NCBI RefSeq assembly: GCF_015752315.1
Contig: NZ_JADOVJ010000001.1
Span: 1,178,001-1,242,000 of the forward strand
Origin: Nocardioides luteus
GTDB taxonomy: Bacteria > Actinomycetota > Actinomycetes > Propionibacteriales > Nocardioidaceae
DNA length: 64,000 bases
Direction: 5' to 3'
Numbering within the stretch: position 1 is the first letter of the stretch; every line of letters begins with the position of its first letter. Made by a program: the position numbers and the translations under genes. The notes below the pieces were generated by a model, which was not told where the DNA came from, did not search any database, and saw only the letters and a program-made list of their open reading frames with translations. This document shows positions 36,006 through 45,288 of this stretch, piece by piece.

Positions 36006-37007
36006 TCAGGTCGCATGGGCGCCGAGAGGCAGACGCACCCCGGAGCGCTTCATCGCCTCGAGGATGACCGAGATCTGCCGGCTCTGCACCATCTGACGCC
36101 ACGGCGCGGTGTCGATCAGCTCGTAGAGGGAGGCCTGGTCCGCCACGGCGACGTTGATGGCCAAGTCGTACTCACCCGCCAGCGCACTCATCTGCCGCAC
36201 TCGTGGCTCGGCGAGAACGTGCTTGACGAACGTGTCGAGGCGCCCCGGAAGGACACGCACCCAGATCATCGCCTCGAACGGGAAGCCCAGCAGGGCTGGT
36301 TCGACCACGGCCCGCGACCACACGCGCCGGTTGACCAGGAGCCACTCCAGCCGTCGCCGAGCGGTCGACTCACTGATCCCGGCTCCTCGGGCGATCTCGG
36401 TGGTGCTCGCACGACCATCTCGGCGCAGCACCTGGGTGATGGCGCGGTCGGTGGGCGTGAGGGGCTCCGGCTCGCTCCCGTCTGGCTGCTGCAGACCGAA
36501 GGGTGGTGCCTCGAGCGCAGCGATCTGGGCCGGGGTCAGGATCGGCGGGCGCCATTGACGTACGGACCGCAGGATGCGCAGCACCGGATCGGCGTGCGCC
36601 CGTGCCAGTCCGATCGTGGCGGGCAGCTCGTCGAGCACGAGCCGGGGCAGGTTCGCAGTGCTCACCCGGATCTCGGCGACACAGTCGACCCTGCCGGTGA
36701 GGGCATATGCGAACACGCAGTCGGGGCGCTGTGCCAACGCGGTCGCCGTGCTCCGCACGGCGCCGACCGCGCACTCGGCTCGCACCATCACGGCGGCGTT
36801 GTGACCATCGAGGCTGGATATCTGGATCAGCCGCTTGGCGAGGAGGTCGGTGCCACGCCTCGTGATGGTCCGCTCAGGTTCGTCCAGCACCTCCGCGATC
36901 CGTCTCCAGCTGACCCGCCCGTCGACCTGCATCGCCGCCACGATCTTGCGATCCAGCTCGTCGAGCGGGGTCGCAACGGGCGTAGGCACAAGCCCATTGT
37001 TCCCCAA
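36006..37007 (-). CDS. Tandem-fused Lrp/AsnC-family regulator (AcdR-like)
   Basis: 333 residues, about twice the usual Lrp length. It holds two successive units: HTH 1 ([24 protein letters not shown]) with a ligand-binding part, then HTH 2 ([23 protein letters not shown]) and a second ligand-binding part ending near the C-terminus. The TTG at 37007 is chosen because AAGGAA lies about 8 nt upstream. GTG 36989 is in frame but lacks such a box, and ATG 36997 is out of frame. It is divergent from the ACC deaminase gene across 54 bp, the arrangement known for acdR-acdS, where an Lrp protein senses the substrate. The fusion is unusual. Confidence 0.88.
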   Translation of the reverse strand: MGNNGLVPTPVATPLDELDRKIVAAMQVDGRVSWRRIAEVLDEPERTITRRGTDLLAKRLIQISSLDGHNAAVMVRAECAVGAVRSTATALAQRPDCVFAYALTGRVDCVAEIRVSTANLPRLVLDELPATIGLARAHADPVLRILRSVRQWRPPILTPAQIAALEAPPFGLQQPDGSEPEPLTPTDRAITQVLRRDGRASTTEIARGAGISESTARRRLEWLLVNRRVWSRAVVEPALLGFPFEAMIWVRVLPGRLDTFVKHVLAEPRVRQMSALAGEYDLAINVAVADQASLYELIDTAPWRQMVQSRQISVILEAMKRSGVRLPLGAHAT

Positions 37008-37061
37008 GAGTTATTTCCTTCGTATGACCTCAGCACGATCACTCCACCGAGAGGAACCATC

Positions 37062-38069
37062 ATGTCGCTCGACGACTTCGACCGCTATCCGCTGCTGTTC
37101 GGCCCCAGCCCGATCCACCGGCTCGACCGGCTGACCAAGCACCTGGGCGGCGCACAGATCTGGGCCAAGCGCGAGGACTGCAACTCCGGGCTCGCCTACG
37201 GCGGTAACAAGACCCGCAAGCTGGAGTACATCGTCCCGGATGCTCTCGCCAGTGGGGCAGACACGCTGGTGTCGATCGGCGGGTACCAGTCCAATCACAC
37301 CCGACAGGTGGCCGCGGTAGCCGCGAAGCTCGGGCTCAAGGCTCGGCTCGTTCAGGAGAAGTGGGTGGACTGGCCCGACGTCACGAACGACCGGGTCGGC
37401 AACATCATGCTCTCCCGGATCATGGGAGCCGACGTCAGACTGGACGCGAGCGGCTTCGACATCGGCATCAGGGACTCCTGGGAGCAGGCGATGAAGGAGG
37501 TACGCGACGCCGGCGGCACGCCGTACGGGATCCCGGCCGGCGCCTCCGAGCACCCACTGGGTGGTCTGGGCTTCGCAAACTGGGCACGTGAGGTCGAGCA
37601 GCAGGAGGCCGAGCTCGGCGTCTTCTTCGACACCATCGTCGTCTGCACCGTCACCGGGTCGACCCATGCCGGGATGATCGCCGGGTTCGCCGGGCAGGAT
37701 CGCCCGCGGCGGATCATCGGTATCGACGCCTCGGCCACGCTCGAGAAGACCCGTGCCCAGGTCGAGCGGATCGCACGGCACACGGCCGAGCTGATCGGCC
37801 TGGGCCGCGAGCTGCGCGACGACGAGATCACCGTGCTCGAGGGTTGGGCAGGCGACCTCTACGGGATCCCGGTGGAGTCGACGATCGACGCGATCCGGCT
37901 CTCGGGTGCCCTGGAGGGCATGATCATCGACCCCGTGTACGAGGGCAAGTCGATGGCGGGACTGATCGACCTCGTCACCCAGGGTGAGATCGGGTCTGAC
38001 TCGACCGTGCTCTACGCCCACCTCGGTGGGCAGCCGGCCCTCAACGCCTACGCTGGACTCTTCTCGTGA
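37062..38069 (+). CDS. acdS: 1-aminocyclopropane-1-carboxylate (ACC) deaminase
   Basis: 335 residues. PLP-dependent opening of ACC to 2-oxobutyrate and ammonia. The PLP Lys is in GGNKTRK at residue 50. The nucleophilic Ser region [17 protein letters not shown] and the phosphate loop TGSTHAGM are present. Two positions that separate ACC deaminases from D-cysteine desulfhydrases carry the deaminase residues: Glu in DPVYEGKSM (about 294) and Leu in YAHLGG (about 321). The protein follows the Pseudomonas enzyme closely along its length. AGGA is 7 nt before the ATG. The E1-like gene follows after 52 bp. Confidence 0.93.
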   Translation: MSLDDFDRYPLLFGPSPIHRLDRLTKHLGGAQIWAKREDCNSGLAYGGNKTRKLEYIVPDALASGADTLVSIGGYQSNHTRQVAAVAAKLGLKARLVQEKWVDWPDVTNDRVGNIMLSRIMGADVRLDASGFDIGIRDSWEQAMKEVRDAGGTPYGIPAGASEHPLGGLGFANWAREVEQQEAELGVFFDTIVVCTVTGSTHAGMIAGFAGQDRPRRIIGIDASATLEKTRAQVERIARHTAELIGLGRELRDDEITVLEGWAGDLYGIPVESTIDAIRLSGALEGMIIDPVYEGKSMAGLIDLVTQGEIGSDSTVLYAHLGGQPALNAYAGLFS

Positions 38070-38121
38070 TCAGGCAGGACGAACGCCAGGTCGAACGCCG
38101 GGCCAGGACAGGGGAGATCGC

Positions 38122-40470
38122 ATGACCGATGCCGATGTCGTCGGCAGGACCGTCCCGACCACCTCGCCCGAAACGATCGCTGCGCTGCGGGACGTGGCAC
38201 AACGCGTCCGCTGGCTCGCCACAGCAATCGTCGATGCGGCGAACCGTGGCCGCCCCAACCGATCCGGCGTCAAGGTCGGCGGACACCCGGCCTCATCTGC
38301 CTCGATCGTCGAGGTCATGGTCGCACTGTGGTTCCACGAGCTGACCCGTCACGACAGGGTGTCGGTCAAGCCTCACGCGTCGCCGGTGCTGCACGCGATC
38401 AACTATCTGCTGGGAGACCTCGACGAGACCTACCTGCCGACCTTGCGGGCCAAAGGGGGTCTGCAGAGCTACCCCAGCCGGCTGAAGGATCCGGACACGG
38501 TGGACTTCTCCACCGGCTCCGTAGGTATCGGCGCAACCGCAGCGCTGTGGGCGGCGATGTCGCATCGCTACCTTCGGTCGCATTTCGACACCGCGCCCGA
38601 GGCCGGTCGTTTCATCAGCCTGCTCGGTGACGCCGAGCTGGACGAGGGAGCGGTCTGGGAAGCGATCGCCGACCCCGCGGTCTCCCGCATGGGCGAGCTG
38701 ATGTGGGTGGTCGACCTGAACCGCCAGTCCCTCGACCGAGTGATCCCCGACATCCAGATCGAACGCCTGCAGGGGATGTTCGCGGCTGCGGGATGGCAGG
38801 TCGTCACCCTCAAATGGGGACAGTCGATCTCACGACTGTTCGAGCAACCGGGCGGCGCCGACCTGCGTACTCGCCTCGAGCAGATGCCCAACGAGGAGTA
38901 TCAGCGCATGTTGCGCGTGGACAGCTCCGAGATCGGTGAGCGCATCGTCGCCTCCGGGGCGAGCGGGGAGCTCCAGGACCTCGTCGATCGAACCGCTCCC
39001 GACGTACTCGCCGAGGCGGTTCGCGACCTGGGTGGACACGATCTTCCGCAGCTGATCGAGACTTTCGGATCCCTCGACACTCATCGGCCGAGCGTGGTGT
39101 TCGCGTACACGATCAAGGGACGAGGGCTCCCGACGGAGGGGCATCCCAACAACCACTCGGCGCTCCTCACCGAGTCCCAGATGGCTGCACTCGCGGAGAG
39201 CACGGGCAGCAGCGTCGAGGACCCGTGGCGTCGCCCGGTGCCTGGCTCGGAGGCAGCCGAGCTCTGTGCCCGGCGCGCCGCCGCGCTTCGCCGCAGCCCG
39301 CACCAGGCAGCGCCGGCGCTACCGGTTCCGCCCTCGCTTGGTCACCCCTACCGCAAGCCGATCTCGACCCAGGCGGCGTTGGGGAGGTTGCTGGCCGACC
39401 TCCCGCGTGATGCTCCCCTGGCGGCATCACGGGTCGTGACCTGCAGCCCTGACGTCGCCTCTTCGACGAACCTCGGTGGATGGATCAACAAGACCGGTGT
39501 CTGGTCGGTCGAGGACCGGCGCGACTGGTTCGCCGATGATGCGGAGCGAGTCCTCAAGTGGTCGGAGGCGACCAGCGGCCGCCACATCGAGCTCGGGATC
39601 GCCGAGGTCAACCTGGTCGGTCTCCTGGGTGAGCTCGGGACGACCTGGAGCCGTTGGGGCGAACGGCTCATCCCGATCGCCACTCTCTATGACCCCTTCG
39701 TCTCCCGGGCCCTGGAACCCTGGTCCTACGGCATCTACGCCGGGGCGCAATCGATCCTGGTGGGTACGCCCTCGGGGGTCACGCTCGCGCCAGAAGGCGG
39801 AGCTCATCAGTCCATCACCACCCCGTCGATCGGCCTGGAGCAGCCTGGTTGTGTCGCCTGGGAGCCGTGCTTTCCCCAGGATCTGGAGTGGACGTTCCTG
39901 CACGCCATGAGCCAGATCGGAGTTCCCGGCGGAACCTCCGCGTACTTCCGCCTCTCCACGCGTCCCATCGACCCCGCCGCGGCGGCGCTCCCCGAGGATC
40001 CAGATCTGCTCGAACGACGCCGGCGACAGGCGGTCGCCGGAGGCTACCGGCTCTCCGGCCATGATCCTCGAACCGAGGACGTCACGCTCGTTGGTGTTGG
40101 GGCGATCATGCCTGAGGTCCTGCGCGCCGCCGAGGTCTTGTCCGGTCAGGGTGTGGTGGCAGGAGTCGTCTGTCTGACGAGTCCCGACCTTCTGTTCCGC
40201 TCCTTCCAGCAGCGCTCTCGTCGAAAGCCCGGAGAAGGTAGCAACATCATCGACGATCTGTTTCCGCCGACATCGCCGGCGCCTCTGGTCACAGTGCAGG
40301 ACGGGCATCCCCACACTCTCTCGTTCCTGGCAGGAGCTCGAGGCGACGAGATCCGTTGCCTGGGCGTCTCCGATTTCGGGCAGTCCTCCGACCTCGACGA
40401 CGCCTATCGGATCCACGGGATCGACACGGCGTCGATCTTGGATGCGGCGTTGTCGTTGATGGGCCGATAA
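38122..40470 (+). CDS. Stand-alone TPP-dependent E1/transketolase-like enzyme (AceE-related)
   Basis: 782 residues. It has the layout of single-chain 2-oxoacid dehydrogenase E1 proteins such as AceE. The N-terminal TPP domain has KPHASPVLHA and the diphosphate-binding stretch LLGDAELDEG then DLNRQS near residue 195. The pyrimidine domain has IELGIAEVNLVGLLGELG and APEGGAHQSI, and a transketolase-type C-terminal domain follows. No E2 (lipoyl) or E3 gene is near. Following acdS at once, it may decarboxylate or condense 2-oxobutyrate, the product of ACC deaminase; this is inference. GGGGAG precedes the ATG. Confidence 0.82.
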   Translation: MTDADVVGRTVPTTSPETIAALRDVAQRVRWLATAIVDAANRGRPNRSGVKVGGHPASSASIVEVMVALWFHELTRHDRVSVKPHASPVLHAINYLLGDLDETYLPTLRAKGGLQSYPSRLKDPDTVDFSTGSVGIGATAALWAAMSHRYLRSHFDTAPEAGRFISLLGDAELDEGAVWEAIADPAVSRMGELMWVVDLNRQSLDRVIPDIQIERLQGMFAAAGWQVVTLKWGQSISRLFEQPGGADLRTRLEQMPNEEYQRMLRVDSSEIGERIVASGASGELQDLVDRTAPDVLAEAVRDLGGHDLPQLIETFGSLDTHRPSVVFAYTIKGRGLPTEGHPNNHSALLTESQMAALAESTGSSVEDPWRRPVPGSEAAELCARRAAALRRSPHQAAPALPVPPSLGHPYRKPISTQAALGRLLADLPRDAPLAASRVVTCSPDVASSTNLGGWINKTGVWSVEDRRDWFADDAERVLKWSEATSGRHIELGIAEVNLVGLLGELGTTWSRWGERLIPIATLYDPFVSRALEPWSYGIYAGAQSILVGTPSGVTLAPEGGAHQSITTPSIGLEQPGCVAWEPCFPQDLEWTFLHAMSQIGVPGGTSAYFRLSTRPIDPAAAALPEDPDLLERRRRQAVAGGYRLSGHDPRTEDVTLVGVGAIMPEVLRAAEVLSGQGVVAGVVCLTSPDLLFRSFQQRSRRKPGEGSNIIDDLFPPTSPAPLVTVQDGHPHTLSFLAGARGDEIRCLGVSDFGQSSDLDDAYRIHGIDTASILDAALSLMGR

Positions 40471-40510
40471 CCGTTTGCGCTGGAAGAACGTGACTGACGT
40501 GGCGGGGTAG

Positions 40511-40524
40511 GACTTTCGAAAGTC
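40511..40524. promoter_or_regulatory. GACTTTCGAAAGTC palindrome with ACTTTC repeats
   Basis: A perfect 14-bp palindrome followed by ACTTTC (40525-40530) and ACTTTCG (40533-40539). It lies upstream of a promoter-like element and the sugar-related gene pair. The shape fits a LacI- or ROK-type sugar regulator; none is encoded nearby. Confidence 0.5.
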
Positions 40525-40557
40525 ACTTTCTAACTTTCGGTAGTTCCATCTGAACTA

Positions 40558-40587
40558 TTGACGGGTGCTTGGCTGAAACCGTAGGTT
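40558..40587 (+). promoter_or_regulatory. Promoter-like TTGACG-N18-TAGGTT
   Basis: A consensus-like -35 and a weaker -10 lie ahead of the exported TIM-barrel gene, downstream of the ACTTTC palindrome. Confidence 0.4.
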
Positions 40588-40600
40588 GACGAGCGCACAA

Positions 40601-40616
40601 CGTGACACAGGTCACA
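40601..40616. promoter_or_regulatory. CRP-type site CGTGA-N6-TCACA
   Basis: It matches the TGTGA-N6-TCACA Crp/Cmr consensus at all fixed positions but the first. It lies 41 bp before the start of the exported TIM-barrel gene and just downstream of the proposed -10, which would favour repression if that promoter is right. Confidence 0.5.
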
Positions 40617-40656
40617 GTTGCGGCTCACTTGGCTTCACCCTCCCGAAGGAGCATTG

Positions 40657-41784
40657 ATGCGCAACCGTCCCACCCCTGCCGCGAACCACGAGGTTCCGGC
40701 TATCGCACGCAAGCTCGGGCTCAACCGTCGGCAGCTGCTGGCGGCCACGACAGGCATGGCCGCGGCGGGAATCGCCCTCGGCGGTGTCCCTCTCGCCGGT
40801 CCCGCCGCCGCCGACAACGCACTGCTGATCCCGCGGCCGCGGCGCGGGATCATCCTCTACACGGTGCGCGACGCGATCAGTCGCGACCCCGCCACCAGCC
40901 CGTACGCCTCGGGGTTCAAGGCGGTCCTCGAGGAGCTCTCGAAGATCGGCTACCGGCAGATCGAGTTCGCCGGCTTCAACCAGAATGCCAACGCGCCCGG
41001 CGGCAACGTCAACAACGTCGAGGGCGCGCACCTGCTGCGCATGTGGCTCGATGACAACGGTCTCGAGGCCGAGGGGAACCACGGGTCGGTCCCCTCCACG
41101 ATCACCGATGCGTCCCTGGCCGCCTTCGACGCGGCGTGCGAGGTCGCGAACATCTTGGGGATGAGGCACATCGGGACCGGAAGCGATCCCACTGGGTCGG
41201 CCTACCTGGCCGACTGGCAGGCCGCGGCCGATCGCTGGAACATCCTCGGCGAGCGCGCAGCCGGGCATGGGCTCAAGCTCTACACGCACAACCACGACAT
41301 CGCGTACAGCTTCCTGCTGGACAGCGGGCCCAACGACGCGCTGGGCCGCCCGACGCGGTCGTCCGGGGTGCGCCGGCTGGAGTGGTTCCTGGCGAACACC
41401 GACCCGCGCTACGTGTCGCTGGAGATGGACATCTACTGGGCGCACGTCGCGCAGTACAAGCATCACACCTACACCGCCCCCGACGGCAGTCTCGTCGAGG
41501 ACCGCTTCGACCCGCTCGAGGTCGTCAAGTCCGCGCCGATGCGCTTCCCGCTCTTCCACGCCAAGGACGGGAAGAAGGACGAGACGCAGGCCAACGGCTA
41601 CGTGATGGCGCCGTTCGGGGAGGGCGACATCGACTACCAGGCCTTCTTCGGCGACATGCCGGCACGGGGCTACCACAACCCGATGTGGGAGCAGGACACC
41701 GCGCCCGGCGGTGCGGCCAACCCTGGCCAGTCCCTCGCCTTCGCCAAGCTGAGCTACCAGAACATGGACGAGCTCCGCGGCTGA
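40657..41784 (+). CDS. Tat-exported sugar phosphate isomerase/epimerase-like TIM-barrel protein
   Basis: 375 residues. A twin-arginine signal (LNRRQLLAATTGMAAAGIALGG, cut near PAAA) is followed by an AP-endonuclease-2-type TIM barrel. The metal-site residues appear in FAGFNQN, the Glu of GNHGSVPS-linked strands, LYTHNHD, LEMDIYWAH and FPLFHAKDG. Family members isomerise or epimerise sugars with a divalent metal. Secretion together with the PQQ-type dehydrogenase gene downstream suggests extracellular sugar or polyol processing. GAAGGAG lies 6 nt before the ATG. Confidence 0.87.
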   Translation: MRNRPTPAANHEVPAIARKLGLNRRQLLAATTGMAAAGIALGGVPLAGPAAADNALLIPRPRRGIILYTVRDAISRDPATSPYASGFKAVLEELSKIGYRQIEFAGFNQNANAPGGNVNNVEGAHLLRMWLDDNGLEAEGNHGSVPSTITDASLAAFDAACEVANILGMRHIGTGSDPTGSAYLADWQAAADRWNILGERAAGHGLKLYTHNHDIAYSFLLDSGPNDALGRPTRSSGVRRLEWFLANTDPRYVSLEMDIYWAHVAQYKHHTYTAPDGSLVEDRFDPLEVVKSAPMRFPLFHAKDGKKDETQANGYVMAPFGEGDIDYQAFFGDMPARGYHNPMWEQDTAPGGAANPGQSLAFAKLSYQNMDELRG

Positions 41785-41812
41785 CCGGCCGCCACCCCTC
41801 CCTTCGCCAATC

Positions 41813-41846
41813 GCCGGAGCGCGCCCTCACCGGGTCGCGCTCCGGC
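41813..41846 (+). terminator. Hairpin between the TIM-barrel and PQQ-dehydrogenase genes
   Basis: An 11-bp stem GCCGGAGCGCG / CGCGCTCCGGC with a 12-nt loop lies 28 bp after the TIM-barrel stop. It may partly terminate or protect the upstream mRNA. Confidence 0.6.
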
Positions 41847-41908
41847 CACCGGCGTGCTCGCACGCCCTTCTCCGGCTTTCTCTCGCTCTCGCACTCCAAG
41901 GAATCGTC

Positions 41909-44900
41909 ATGCCCGAACACAGCACAGTCGGTGGGGTACCCCGCCGTCGTGCCCGGCGATCACTCCTCGCGGTGACCTCCGGGCTCGCGCTCGGTCTCAC
42001 CTCCGGGATCGCCCTCGCGACGCCCGCTGCCGCCCACGACGGTGTCGACCACGGCACCGAGCCCGGGGCCGGCCTCGCCCTGGACTGGTCCAACTACGAG
42101 AAGGTCACGCTCACCAAGGACACCGGTGAGCCGATCGACATGGCCGTCCTGCCGGACCGGCGCGTGCTCACCACGGCGCGCAACGGTGACGTCCGGCTCG
42201 TCGACCCCGACGCCGGTACGACCCGCGTGGTCAACACGATCGCGACATACAACAACTCCGAGGACGGTCTGCAGACGATCACCCTCGCGCCCGACTTCGA
42301 GGAGTCGGGCTGGGTCTACCTCTACTACGCGCCGCGCACCATGACCGGCCCGTACCCGACGACCACGCCGTCCGGCTCGGCGCCCAACACGCTGCCCGCA
42401 GGTCAGACCGAGGCCTACTGGGACCAGTGGAAGGGCTACAACCAGCTCACCCGCGTGAAGTGGGACGAGGCCGCCGACAAGCTGGACCTCGCGACCGAGC
42501 AGGTGATCCTCAAGGTCGAGGTGCAGCGGGGTCAGTGCTGCCACGTGGCCGGCGACGTCGACTTCGACGACCAGGGCAACCTCTACCTGGCCACGGGTGA
42601 CAACACCCCGGCCGGAACCCCGGGCGCGAACGGGTACGCCCCCAACAACGACGCCCCCGGCTTCAACCCCGGCTTCGACTCCCGCCGCGGTGCGGGCAAC
42701 ACGAACGACCTGCGCGGCAAGATCCTGCGCGTCGCGGTCCAGGAGGACGGCTCGTACACCATCCCCGAGGGCAACCTCTTCGCCCCCGGCACGGACGGGA
42801 CGCGACCGGAGATCTTCGCGATGGGTCTGCGCAACCCGTTCCGGATGGATGTCGACCCCGCGACGAACTCGGTGAGCTGGGGCGACTACGGCCCGGACGC
42901 CGGGGTGCCGAACCCGGATCGTGGCCCGATGGGGTACGTCGAGTGGCAGACGACCGCGATCGACGAGCCGATCAACGGCGGCTGGCCCTACTGCACCGGC
43001 GACCACTTCAACTACAACGAGTGGAACTTCGAGACGGCGACGCCGCGGGAGTTCTTCGACTGCGCCGCTGGTGCGGAGAACAACTCGCGGTGGAACACCG
43101 GGCTCTCGACCCTTCCGCCGGCGACGGCCGCAACCCTCTACTACGGCGACAACAACACCCACCAGCCGTGGCCGGAGCTGACCGACTTCAGCCCCGCCGG
43201 CGGCCAGGGGCCGATGGGCGGTCCGGTGTACCACTACGACGCGGACAACCCCTCGCCGACGAAGTTCCCCGAGTACTGGGACGGCAAGGCGTTCTTCGCC
43301 GAGTTCTCCCAGGACTACCTGGCGGCGTTCACCGTCGACTGGCCCAGCGGCCCGGTCTCTCATATCGAGCAGTTCCTGCCCAACATCGATCTCGAGACGA
43401 ACCGGCAGCCGATCACCGACAGCCCGATCGACATCGAGTTCGGGCCGGACGGCTCGCTCTACGTCCTCGACTACGGTGACGGCTTCTTCCGCGCCAACCC
43501 GGATGCCGGCCTCTACCGGATCGACTACAGCGTCGGCAACAAGGCACCGCGTGCGGACATCGTCGCCGACCCCATCTCCAGCAGCTCCGCACCGCTGACC
43601 GTGGAGTTCGACGGCTCGGGCTCGGTCGACCCCGAAGGTGGCGCGCTCACCTACGACTGGGACTTCGACGGCGACGGCACCTTCGACGCCACCGGGGCGA
43701 CCACGTCGCACACCTACGACGAGCTCGGTCGCTACACCGCCCGGCTCCGGGTCACCGACGCCGAGGGACGTCGCGGCATCACGTCGACCTCGATCAGCGT
43801 GGGCAACGTCGCGCCGACGATCAAGGTGGCCACACCGGCCGAGGGAGGCTTCTTCGACTGGGGTCAGGCGGTTCCCTTCGACGTGACGACCGACGACCCC
43901 GAGGACGGCAGCGCGACGGTGTGCTCGCGGGTGACCTGGACGTTCGGCCTCGGGCACGACGTCCACGCCCACCCGCTCAGCCAGGGGACCGGCTGCCGGT
44001 TCGCGATCCCGACGCCCGCCGACGCCACCGAGCACGGCGAGACGGAGAACATCTACGGAGTCGTCGTCATCGGCTACACCGACAACGGCGCCAACGGTGT
44101 GCCGGCGGCCCGGTCCGAGGTCTCGATGGTCCTCAACCCGAAGTCGCAGGAGGCCGAGTGGGCCGACGCCTCCGAGGGCGTGGCCATCGCTCCGGACGAG
44201 ACGGCGAGCGGCCTGCGGAAGGTCACCTCGCTCGATGAGGGCGACTGGCTCTCCTGGAAGCCTGTGAACCTCGCCGGCATCACCTCGGCGAAGCTGCGCG
44301 CCAGCGGCACCGGCACCGTACAGCTGCGCTGGGGGTCGGCCGACGCGACGCCGTTCGCCTCGTTCGACGTCTCCAGCCAGGACTGGTCCGAGACCACGTC
44401 CGACCTGACCGGAGCGCCGTCGGGCAGCGGCGAGCTGTTCGTGACCTCCACCGGCGGCGTCACCCTGGACCGGATCAGGTTCGTCGGCGACGGCTTCGCC
44501 GACGTCACGCCTCCGACGGTCTCCGCGACGCTCGACCCGGCGCAGCCGACCGGGCAGAACGGCTGGTGGACGGGGAACGTGTCGGTGGCGGTCGTCGCGA
44601 CCGACAACGGCACCGTCGCCTCCCGGCAGCGCTCGACCAACGGCGGTCAGACCTGGGAGAACGCGAACAACCCGCTCACGGTGTCCGCGGAAGGCGTCAC
44701 GACCGTGCACTACCGGGCGACCGACAACGGCGGCAACGTCTCCGAGGTCGGGAAGGTCGTGGTGCGGATCGACAAGACCGCTCCGCAGGTCGCGGTCGAC
44801 GGTGTCACCGACGGAGCCACCGTCGGCAACGCCGGGGATGCATCGTGGTCGGCCACCGACGCCACCTCCGGTGTCGGGTCCGTGACCGCGACCCTGGACG

Positions 44901-45277
44901 GTGCGGCGGTCACCGGTGACACGCTTCCCCTGTGGCGGCTCTCGCTCGGGTCGCACACCCTCAAGGTCACCGCGACCGACAAGGCGGGACACGCGACGAC
45001 GAGAACGGTGACGTTCACGACCAGCACCTCGCTGGCCGAGCTCACCGCCCTGACCGAGCGGCTCGCTCGCTCCGGCGAGATCACCCCCGCCGGGGAGAGC
45101 GTCCTCGAGAAGCGGCTCAGCCAGGCCGCCAAGCACGTCGATGCCGGACGGTACGCCTCCGCGCGATCGCAGCTGCGGGAGTACGCCGACCTGGCGGCCA
45201 GCTCGCTCTACGTCGCCGACGCCGACGCTCGTGCCGCGCTGCAGCGCGACGCCCGGGCGGTGATCAGCCAGCTCTGA
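41909..45277 (+). CDS. Large secreted PQQ-type glucose/sorbosone dehydrogenase with PKD and carbohydrate-binding modules
   Basis: 1122 residues. A signal peptide (residues about 15-42, ending ATPAAA) is followed by a six-bladed GSDH/PQQ-type propeller to about residue 540 (DMAVLPDRRVLTT, GNLYLATGDNTP, RGKILRV, MGLRNPFRMDVD, FGPDGSLYVLDYGDGFF). A PKD domain comes next (FDGSGSVDPEGGALTYDWDF). Then come an Ig-like part, a CBM6/discoidin-like module (about 750-870), an OmpL47/Ig-like repeat (RSTNGGQTWENA) and a FIVAR-like helical tail. It is predicted to oxidise sugars at or outside the cell surface while bound to polysaccharide. PQQ use is inferred from the fold. Confidence 0.88.
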   Translation: MPEHSTVGGVPRRRARRSLLAVTSGLALGLTSGIALATPAAAHDGVDHGTEPGAGLALDWSNYEKVTLTKDTGEPIDMAVLPDRRVLTTARNGDVRLVDPDAGTTRVVNTIATYNNSEDGLQTITLAPDFEESGWVYLYYAPRTMTGPYPTTTPSGSAPNTLPAGQTEAYWDQWKGYNQLTRVKWDEAADKLDLATEQVILKVEVQRGQCCHVAGDVDFDDQGNLYLATGDNTPAGTPGANGYAPNNDAPGFNPGFDSRRGAGNTNDLRGKILRVAVQEDGSYTIPEGNLFAPGTDGTRPEIFAMGLRNPFRMDVDPATNSVSWGDYGPDAGVPNPDRGPMGYVEWQTTAIDEPINGGWPYCTGDHFNYNEWNFETATPREFFDCAAGAENNSRWNTGLSTLPPATAATLYYGDNNTHQPWPELTDFSPAGGQGPMGGPVYHYDADNPSPTKFPEYWDGKAFFAEFSQDYLAAFTVDWPSGPVSHIEQFLPNIDLETNRQPITDSPIDIEFGPDGSLYVLDYGDGFFRANPDAGLYRIDYSVGNKAPRADIVADPISSSSAPLTVEFDGSGSVDPEGGALTYDWDFDGDGTFDATGATTSHTYDELGRYTARLRVTDAEGRRGITSTSISVGNVAPTIKVATPAEGGFFDWGQAVPFDVTTDDPEDGSATVCSRVTWTFGLGHDVHAHPLSQGTGCRFAIPTPADATEHGETENIYGVVVIGYTDNGANGVPAARSEVSMVLNPKSQEAEWADASEGVAIAPDETASGLRKVTSLDEGDWLSWKPVNLAGITSAKLRASGTGTVQLRWGSADATPFASFDVSSQDWSETTSDLTGAPSGSGELFVTSTGGVTLDRIRFVGDGFADVTPPTVSATLDPAQPTGQNGWWTGNVSVAVVATDNGTVASRQRSTNGGQTWENANNPLTVSAEGVTTVHYRATDNGGNVSEVGKVVVRIDKTAPQVAVDGVTDGATVGNAGDASWSATDATSGVGSVTATLDGAAVTGDTLPLWRLSLGSHTLKVTATDKAGHATTRTVTFTTSTSLAELTALTERLARSGEITPAGESVLEKRLSQAAKHVDAGRYASARSQLREYADLAASSLYVADADARAALQRDARAVISQL

Positions 45278-45288
45278 GGTACACCTCC

